This document shows positions 59,044 to 64,000 of a DNA stretch of 64,000 nucleotides, in pieces. The notes beneath the pieces were generated by a model. It was not told the DNA's origin. It saw only the letters and a list, made by a program, of their open reading frames with translations, and did no database searches. A program made the translations under genes and the position numbers. Numbering within the stretch: position 1 is the stretch's first letter; every line of letters starts with the position of its first letter. This stretch comes from Photobacterium proteolyticum (GTDB lineage Bacteria > Pseudomonadota > Gammaproteobacteria > Enterobacterales > Vibrionaceae): the NCBI RefSeq assembly GCF_001939735.1, contig NZ_MJIL01000045.1, positions 1 through 64,000 on the forward strand, read 5' to 3'.

Positions 59044-59709
59044 TTACTCGGCATCGTTGCCGGAAGCTTCCTCTTGTTGTTCCAATAACGCTTGCTGACG
59101 CGCCAGTTCAGGGGCAAACCAGCTATCTAGCTTGCGGCGCACCTGATCAACACCAATACCCTTCAGTGAAGAGAATACCTCCACCTGCACATCACCGCCG
59201 AAGCTGAGTGCAGTGTTACGTACTGTCATGAGTTGCTTCTTGCGGGCACCGCTTTTCAGCTTGTCTGCTTTGGTCAGCAATACCAGGACCGGCAACCGGC
59301 TTTCGACAGCCCAGCTGATCATTTGCTGATCGAGGTCTTTCATCGGATGACGAATATCCATCAGTACCACCAGACCCTGCAGGCACTCGCGCTTTTGCAG
59401 GTACTCACCCAGGGATTTCTGCCATTTCAGCTTCATTTCCAGCGGAACCTGGGCAAAACCGTAGCCTGGCAGATCGATCAGGTTGCAGCCGTCCACGACC
59501 TCGAACATGTTAATGAGCTGGGTACGCCCCGGTGTTTTGGAGGTGCGTGCTAGACTTTTCTGATCGGTAATACGGTTAAGGGCACTTGACTTACCTGCAT
59601 TGGAGCGGCCAGCAAATGCGATCTCAACGCCTGTGTCGTTTGGCAAGTGACGAATATCCGGTGCACTTGTGATGAAGCCTGTATTTCTATAGTTGAGAGG
59701 TTGATTCAC
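59044..59709 (-). CDS. engB: ribosome biogenesis GTPase EngB (YihA)
   Basis: EngB is an essential GTPase of large-subunit assembly. The 221-residue product has G1 [14 protein letters not shown], switch [19 protein letters not shown]3 [12 protein letters not shown]4 LTKADKL and G5 FSSLKG. I chose GTG 59709 ([22 protein letters not shown]) because GGAG lies six bases upstream; a TTG 15 bases earlier is possible. The position next to polA-spf matches E. coli. Confidence 0.95.
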   Translation of the reverse strand: MNQPLNYRNTGFITSAPDIRHLPNDTGVEIAFAGRSNAGKSSALNRITDQKSLARTSKTPGRTQLINMFEVVDGCNLIDLPGYGFAQVPLEMKLKWQKSLGEYLQKRECLQGLVVLMDIRHPMKDLDQQMISWAVESRLPVLVLLTKADKLKSGARKKQLMTVRNTALSFGGDVQVEVFSSLKGIGVDQVRRKLDSWFAPELARQQALLEQQEEASGNDAE

Positions 59710-59867
59710 TGTTAACTCCGTCAAGTCTTCATGTAGTCGACTGATTACTTTTATGTGAAATTGTGTAAAATGTACGAAAACCGTGCTTGGTTTGTGGTCG
59801 CATTGTATACCATGTAACTGAGCATTACCTGTGGTACTGGAAGCTCTATAATTATAAACGGAATGTC

Positions 59868-60485
59868 ATGAAGAAATTAGCACTGATATTGACTCTTCTT
59901 GCCAGTTGCTCAGCCTGGGCCCAAGGAGATGCAGAAGCTGGAAAAGCGAAAGCCGCGACCTGTGCTGCCTGCCATGGTGCAGACGGTAACAGCATAATGG
60001 CGCAATACCCGAAAATTGCCGGTCAGCACCCTGGTTATCTTGAAAAACAGCTCAAGGATTTCAAGCTAGCGATGACGACGGGCGGCAAGCAAGGCCGTAA
60101 CGATCCGGTAATGGGCGGTATGGCGATGCCGCTGACCGAACAGGATATGGCGGATCTGGCAGCATACTACGCAACCCTGCCTATCTCTGACAATACAACA
60201 CCGGAATCCTCGATCGAAGTTGGCCAGCAGTTGTATCGCTTTGGTGATGCCGAGCGAGGTATTGCCGCGTGTACTGCCTGTCACGGTCCTCGTGGTAACG
60301 GTACCAGCTTATCTGGCTTCCCTAAGATTTCTGGCCAGAATGGTGAATACGTCAAACTGCAGCTGGAGAAATTCCGTGCAGGCCAGCGTAGCAATGATTT
60401 GAATGCGATGATGCGTTCAGTAGCAGCAAAACTGTCTGATGACGAAATTACCGCCCTGTCACAGTACGTAGGTGGCTTACACTAA
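59868..60485 (+). CDS. dihaem cytochrome c4
   Basis: The 205-residue periplasmic protein has a signal peptide (MKKLALILTLLASCSAWA) and two cytochrome c domains, each with a CXXCH haem site: CAACHGADGN (about 33) and CTACHGPRGN (about 135). Each domain also has a distal methionine in a GGMAMPL or LNAMM context. Cytochrome c4 passes electrons to terminal oxidases such as cbb3. I took ATG 59868 because the signal peptide starts there. It stands between engB and the csr RNA, an insertion relative to E. coli order. Confidence 0.93.
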   Translation: MKKLALILTLLASCSAWAQGDAEAGKAKAATCAACHGADGNSIMAQYPKIAGQHPGYLEKQLKDFKLAMTTGGKQGRNDPVMGGMAMPLTEQDMADLAAYYATLPISDNTTPESSIEVGQQLYRFGDAERGIAACTACHGPRGNGTSLSGFPKISGQNGEYVKLQLEKFRAGQRSNDLNAMMRSVAAKLSDDEITALSQYVGGLH

Positions 60486-60517
60486 ACAAACCGCAGTATT
60501 CCAGTATTGAGTAATCC

Positions 60518-60543
60518 AAAGGCAGCCTCGGCTGCCTTTTTTA
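60518..60543 (+). terminator. terminator after cytochrome c4
   Basis: AAAGGCAGCC pairs with GGCTGCCTTT around TC, followed by further T. Confidence 0.88.
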
Positions 60544-60568
60544 CTTTTTAGAAGCGGCTAAGGCTGTC

Positions 60569-60578
60569 GGGGGGGGGG
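60569..60578. repeat. run of ten G
   Basis: A homopolymer of ten G lies between the cytochrome c4 terminator and the csr RNA promoter, about 220 bases upstream of the latter. It is outside any gene, so it cannot switch a reading frame, but its length is likely to vary. Confidence 0.8.
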
Positions 60579-60792
60579 CCAGCTAAATGACAGCTAACAC
60601 TGAAAAACGCGGATGGCTGAGTAGCTTGTAAGAGATCTGCCATTCCTTGTTGACGATGATGATGAAAGTTTTTAGAGGAATAGCAACTAAGTTCTTATTC
60701 ATCAATGCCTTACTATTGTTGAAATAATGTTCCAAAAAAATAACCGTCAGAGGCAATCTTGTATCGGGGCTGAATCAGCGTAAAGTATGCGG

Positions 60793-61250
60793 TGTCGACA
60801 GGGAGTGCGGCAAGGAATGGGAAGCGCCATAGACGGCATAGGCAGGTAGCCAGAAGGATTCACAGGACGTCTGGCCAGGAGGCCGGAAAGTTCGCATGAT
60901 GCGTAGGGAACGTCATGGTAGACACTTACGGAAAAGGCTTCGTATAGAAGAATCAGGTGTGCGACGGAAGGCACGCCCACAGGGATGGTGAATTGTGTTG
61001 TCAGGACGGCAACAAGCTTTACGGATAAGCCGGTCATGGAATGATCGACGTGACAGGGAACAGTAACACGGAAGGTAAGAATTCATCAGGACGATGAAGA
61101 ACAAGCAACGTTGGCAGGGAAAGCACCAATAACAAAAGGACTATTGTCAGACCGGGATGTTTACATACTGGTTAAGGACAGACTAGACAGGATAAAGCCA
61201 GCAATGGCGGCCCATAGAGCGACAGGTGATCACCTGTCGCTTTTTTCTTT
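60793..61250 (+). ncRNA. csrC: CsrB/CsrC-type RNA that titrates CsrA
   Basis: This 450-base stretch has no gene but 22 GGA triplets, many as AGGGA, CAGGA or ACGGAA in small hairpin loops (for example GGCCAGGAGGCC). That is the mark of RNAs that sequester the translational regulator CsrA. A promoter (TTGTAT 60759-60764, TAAAGT 60781-60786, 16-base spacer) and a terminator (GCGACAGGTGATCACCTGTCGC with T run, 61219-61250) fix the ends. A TGTAAG half-site at about 60628 may bind the VarA/UvrY regulator. I use csrC because E. coli csrC lies between engB and yihI; Vibrio has several such RNAs and the name may differ. Confidence 0.9.
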
Positions 61251-61396
61251 TCAGCCAGCCTCACCTTGGTCTCCCCGGCCAGTTTGCTGCGAAAGTGCAC
61301 ATTTCTCGATCGAATCTGCTATTATACCCGGCTTCATTTTAAGCCCGCTTGCCATATGTAGTGTGTTGCATTTTGGCTAATAGGAGACAGTTTTTC

Positions 61397-62038
61397 ATGC
61401 AGCCCTGCCCGTTATGCCAAAGCCATTCGGCCGATACTTTCCACCAGGACAAGCGCCGGGTGTACTTTCGCTGTCAGGAGTGTGCGCTGGTATTCGCTGA
61501 TCCGGAGGCCTTGCTGGCACCGGACGATGAGAAGGCGGTCTACGACAAGCATGAAAACAACCCTGATGATCCAGGTTACCGTCGCTTTCTGGGCCGGCTT
61601 GCCGATCCGCTGGTCGAACGGCTGGGGACGTCATCCTGTTCCGGGCTGGACTTTGGCAGTGGTCCGGGGCCGACCCTATCCGTGATGCTCGCAGAGATGG
61701 GGTATAATATGGCTATATATGATCCGTATTTTGCCCATGATCCGGCCGTGCTGGACCGGCAATATGACTTTGTTACCTGCACAGAGGCAATCGAACACTT
61801 TTATACGCCTGCAAAGGAATGGGGGCTGCTGACGGCGATGGTAAAACCCGGCGGATGGCTGGGGTTTATGACCAAGTTAGCAACAGATGCCGATGCCTTT
61901 GCGCATTGGCATTACAAGAACGACCCAACCCACGTGAGCTTTTTTAGCCGCGAGACTTTCCGTTACCTGGCAAAGCGCGATGGCCTGGAAGTCGAGTTTG
62001 TTGGAAATGATGTAATTTTGCTGAGGAAAACCCAGTAA
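61397..62038 (+). CDS. class I SAM-dependent methyltransferase with N-terminal zinc-ribbon cysteines
   Basis: The 213-residue protein starts with two cysteine pairs (CPLC, CQEC) that could hold zinc. A methyltransferase core follows, with the SAM motif LDFGSGPGPTLSVML (about 90), YDFVTCTEAIEHF and VKPGGWLGFMTKL. The target is unknown. TAGGAGACAG precedes ATG 61397. Its stop overlaps the yihI start as TAATG, which points to co-translation with a ribosome-assembly factor and perhaps a role in translation; that is inference. Confidence 0.83.
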   Translation: MQPCPLCQSHSADTFHQDKRRVYFRCQECALVFADPEALLAPDDEKAVYDKHENNPDDPGYRRFLGRLADPLVERLGTSSCSGLDFGSGPGPTLSVMLAEMGYNMAIYDPYFAHDPAVLDRQYDFVTCTEAIEHFYTPAKEWGLLTAMVKPGGWLGFMTKLATDADAFAHWHYKNDPTHVSFFSRETFRYLAKRDGLEVEFVGNDVILLRKTQ

Positions 62039-62604
62039 TGACCCGTAAGAAAAGAAGCCGTAAGCCAGGATCAGAAGGTCCTGCTGAATTTACAAAAAAA
62101 TCAACAACTCAGATTGATTTAGAAGCCCGTAAACGCCAGAAAGACAAAAAGCGCAAGGGACTGAAGTCTGGTAGCCGCCACTCGGAAGCGCAGACGACGG
62201 ATGCCAGAACGCTGGCGAAACGTAAAGACCCACGTCATGGCAGCAAGAAGCCGGTTCCGTTGATTGTAGAAGCCAAGAAGCCTGCGACCAAGAAAGAGCG
62301 CCGCCTGAGTGCCGAGCAAGAGCTGGCGATGCTGGAAAATGATGCTCAGCTAATGGTGTTGCTGGATCGCATTGAAGCGGGTGAAAGCCTGGGTGCGGGC
62401 CTGCAGAAGCAAGTTGACCAGAAACTGGATCGTATTGAGCAGCTAATGAACCAGCTAGGTTTGCTGGAAGATGACGAACCGCAAACGGCTGATGATTTTG
62501 CACCGGCTGCCAAAGTCTCTTCTGACGATGATCTGCTTGAGCAGTTTGAAAACGCAGACTTCGGTCTGTTCGAGGACTCGGCTGAGAACTCGGACGAGAA
62601 GTAA
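62038..62604 (+). CDS. yihI: YihI, activator of the GTPase Der
   Basis: YihI stimulates the GTPase of Der (EngA) and so tunes 50S assembly. The 188-residue protein has a very basic N-terminal half (TRKKRSRKPGS, LEARKRQKDKKRKGLKSGSR), DPRHGSKKPVPL, and the helical LSAEQELAMLENDAQLMVLLDRIEAGESLGAG with KLDRIEQLMNQLGL, then an acidic tail. The order and length match the family. The start overlaps the upstream methyltransferase stop. Confidence 0.93.
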   Translation: MTRKKRSRKPGSEGPAEFTKKSTTQIDLEARKRQKDKKRKGLKSGSRHSEAQTTDARTLAKRKDPRHGSKKPVPLIVEAKKPATKKERRLSAEQELAMLENDAQLMVLLDRIEAGESLGAGLQKQVDQKLDRIEQLMNQLGLLEDDEPQTADDFAPAAKVSSDDDLLEQFENADFGLFEDSAENSDEK

Positions 62605-62647
62605 GACAGACACTCTTTCTAGAAACCCGTTCGATAAGGAGTAACCC

Positions 62648-63127
62648 TTGCAGGATATGACGCTTTGGCTAGGACTGGCCGGCAGTGTGATCGCCGTACT
62701 GGCGGCATATGCTGGGTATTTGCTGTATAAACTTTATCGGCAAACGACACGCCACAAGGCTTTTATGGCGCGGGCTGAGCTTCACCAGGCTGAAAAGATC
62801 AAAGAGCGCAATACCAACATTATGGGTAGCGTGTTCATTATCGCTGAGGCTGGCAAGCAGGATCAGTGCGATATGTCGGAAATCTCCATTCGCCTGTATA
62901 AGCTGATGGAAGTGCTGCAAGGCGAGCAGCAGGTTGATTTTGCCAGCCAGTATCCGGCGATGAACGAGCTTTATCTGGTGGTTAAAGATATGCACCGAGG
63001 TGATGCCCGCAAGGCGTTGCAGAAGAAAGAACGTATGAAGCAGGACCTTCTGCGAATGAAGGCCGAAGCTCGGCTGGGTGATGACATCAAGCGCGAGCTG
63101 GATGTTATTTTGACCCTGAAGACCTAG
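62648..63127 (+). CDS. DUF2489 membrane-anchored protein
   Basis: The 159-residue protein has one N-terminal membrane helix (LWLGLAGSVIAVLAAYAGYLLYKLY) and a helical cytoplasmic domain of the DUF2489 family (ERNTNIMGSVFIIAEAGKQDQCDMSEISIRLYKLMEVL). The start is TTG 62648, about six bases after AAGGAG; ATG 62657 is an alternative. It stands between yihI and hemN as in related genomes. The function is unknown. Confidence 0.83.
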   Translation: MQDMTLWLGLAGSVIAVLAAYAGYLLYKLYRQTTRHKAFMARAELHQAEKIKERNTNIMGSVFIIAEAGKQDQCDMSEISIRLYKLMEVLQGEQQVDFASQYPAMNELYLVVKDMHRGDARKALQKKERMKQDLLRMKAEARLGDDIKRELDVILTLKT

Positions 63128-63156
63128 ATTACGCCTGCCTTTCATAGGATTGAAAG

Positions 63157-63197
63157 ACCTCATCTATACTGAAGCTAACAGATGGATGAGGTTTTTT
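63157..63197 (+). terminator. terminator before hemN
   Basis: ACCTCATC (63157-63164) pairs with GATGAGGT (63185-63192) over a 20-base loop, followed by TTTTT. The long loop lowers confidence. Confidence 0.7.
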
Positions 63198-63331
63198 GCT
63201 CGGTGCCAGGGAAGAATCTGAGCTAGTCATCATTTCAGTTAGCTGAAAAAAGTAAAACGTCTACATCTTTACCAAGTTATGGCACACTTGGCATTCGCAA
63301 TTCACCCCAAGACCTTGAGTGGAAGTAAGTC

Positions 63332-64000
63332 ATGTCACATGAGCAGATTATTTGGGATCAGGCACTGATAGAAAAATATAATTACTCAGGCCCCCGTTAT
63401 ACCTCATACCCGACCGCCCTCGAATTTCATGAGGCCTTTACGCCGGCGGAATTTGATATGGCGTGTGCGCAGTATCCGGAACGCAACCTTTCACTTTATG
63501 TCCATATCCCGTTTTGTCACAAGCTTTGCTATTACTGCGGCTGTAATAAGATCATTACCCGCCATCAGCACAAGGCTGACCAGTACCTGGATGCCCTGGA
63601 GCAGGAAATCCGCCAGCGGGCGGCGTTGCTGGGTGAGCGTAATGTCAGCCAGCTGCACTGGGGCGGGGGTACCCCGACGTTTCTGACCAAGCCTCAGGTA
63701 AGCCGCCTGATGGGCTTGCTACGTGAGCTGTTTAACTTTGCGCCGGATGCCGAAATCAGTATCGAGGTGGATCCGCGCGAAATTGACCTTGATATGCTGG
63801 ATCACCTGCGGGCAGAAGGGTTCAACCGATTGAGCATCGGGGTCCAGGACTTCAACAAGGAAGTGCAGAAGCTGGTTAACCGCGAGCAGGATGAAGAATT
63901 CATTTTTGCCATGGTAGAAAGGGCCAAAGAGCTGGGATTCCGTTCGACCAACCTGGACCTGATATATGGTCTGCCGAAACAGAACCGGGAGCTGTTTGCC
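63332..64000 (+). CDS. hemN: oxygen-independent coproporphyrinogen III dehydrogenase HemN (partial)
   Basis: HemN is the anaerobic enzyme that makes protoporphyrinogen IX from coproporphyrinogen III. The gene runs off the window; 223 codons are present. They show NYSGPRYTSYPTALEF, the radical SAM site HIPFCHKLCYYCGCNK (CX3CX2C plus the fourth cysteine typical of HemN), WGGGTPTFL, SIEVDPREID, RLSIGVQDF and NLDLIYGLPKQ. ATG 63332 is preceded by GGAAGTAAGTC. It adds a third haem locus to hemB and hemCDXY in this window. Confidence 0.96.
   Translation, partial: MSHEQIIWDQALIEKYNYSGPRYTSYPTALEFHEAFTPAEFDMACAQYPERNLSLYVHIPFCHKLCYYCGCNKIITRHQHKADQYLDALEQEIRQRAALLGERNVSQLHWGGGTPTFLTKPQVSRLMGLLRELFNFAPDAEISIEVDPREIDLDMLDHLRAEGFNRLSIGVQDFNKEVQKLVNREQDEEFIFAMVERAKELGFRSTNLDLIYGLPKQNRELFA

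Overview
This window is ordinary chromosomal DNA of a gammaproteobacterium, most likely a member of the Vibrionaceae with roughly 50% GC (Photobacterium/Grimontia/Vibrio-like). The evidence is gene content and order: thiCEFSGH; rmuC-ubiE-ubiJ-ubiB-tatABC-tatD-hemB; hemCDXY divergent from cyaA; cyaY/lptM-lysA-dapF-DUF484-xerC-yigB-uvrD; rarD/recQ; and polA-spf-engB-csr RNA-yihI-hemN. Many of these blocks lie near the replication origin of chromosome 1 in that family. The species call is an inference; there is no rRNA in the window. I see no insertion sequence, prophage, integron or CRISPR array.

Layout. 1-2.3 kb: a small membrane peptide, tRNA-Trp, and a fluoride riboswitch in front of a CLC antiporter whose own motifs are of the fluoride-exporting type. 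2.4-8.8 kb: a TPP riboswitch and a six-gene thiamine operon with almost no intergenic DNA. 8.8-14 kb: Xaa-Pro aminopeptidase, a LysR regulator divergent from a Bcr/CflA efflux pump, and a DMT permease. 14-22.3 kb: rmuC with a candidate LexA box, ubiquinone genes, the Tat translocase, tatD and hemB. 22.4-27.6 kb: asnC divergent from a large sensor GGDEF-EAL protein, rsmJ and a lysine-rich protein of unknown function. 27.6-35 kb: the haem operon hemCDXY and, divergent from it, cyaA with a perfect CRP site between them. 35-40.1 kb: cyaY, the short lipoprotein gene lptM, and the lysA-xerC-yigB run.

40.2-43 kb holds the most distinctive accessory system: a bufferin-type RiPP operon with two tandem precursor genes, a DUF692 (MNIO) modifying enzyme, a DUF2063 partner and a DoxX membrane protein. 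Families of this kind are known for making copper-binding modified peptides. 43-54 kb: uvrD with a LexA box, gamma-glutamyltransferase, a LysE-type exporter, an AraC regulator, rarD, recQ, and small housekeeping genes.

The last 10 kb is unusually rich in regulatory RNA: RyhB with a Fur box, Spot 42, a candidate sRNA with its own promoter and terminator, and a CsrB/CsrC-type RNA with 22 GGA motifs. A stretch with clustered GATC sites and two DnaA-box-like sequences lies directly upstream of polA. The window ends inside hemN.

Functional links: thiamine, haem (hemB, hemCDXY, hemN), ubiquinone and cytochrome c4 genes form a cofactor/respiration theme. Carbon and iron status are read by the cAMP-CRP/Spot 42 and Fur/RyhB systems encoded here. 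Where an upstream in-frame start had no ribosome binding site, starts were moved inward to the codon with a Shine-Dalgarno sequence or to the family's usual N-terminus.
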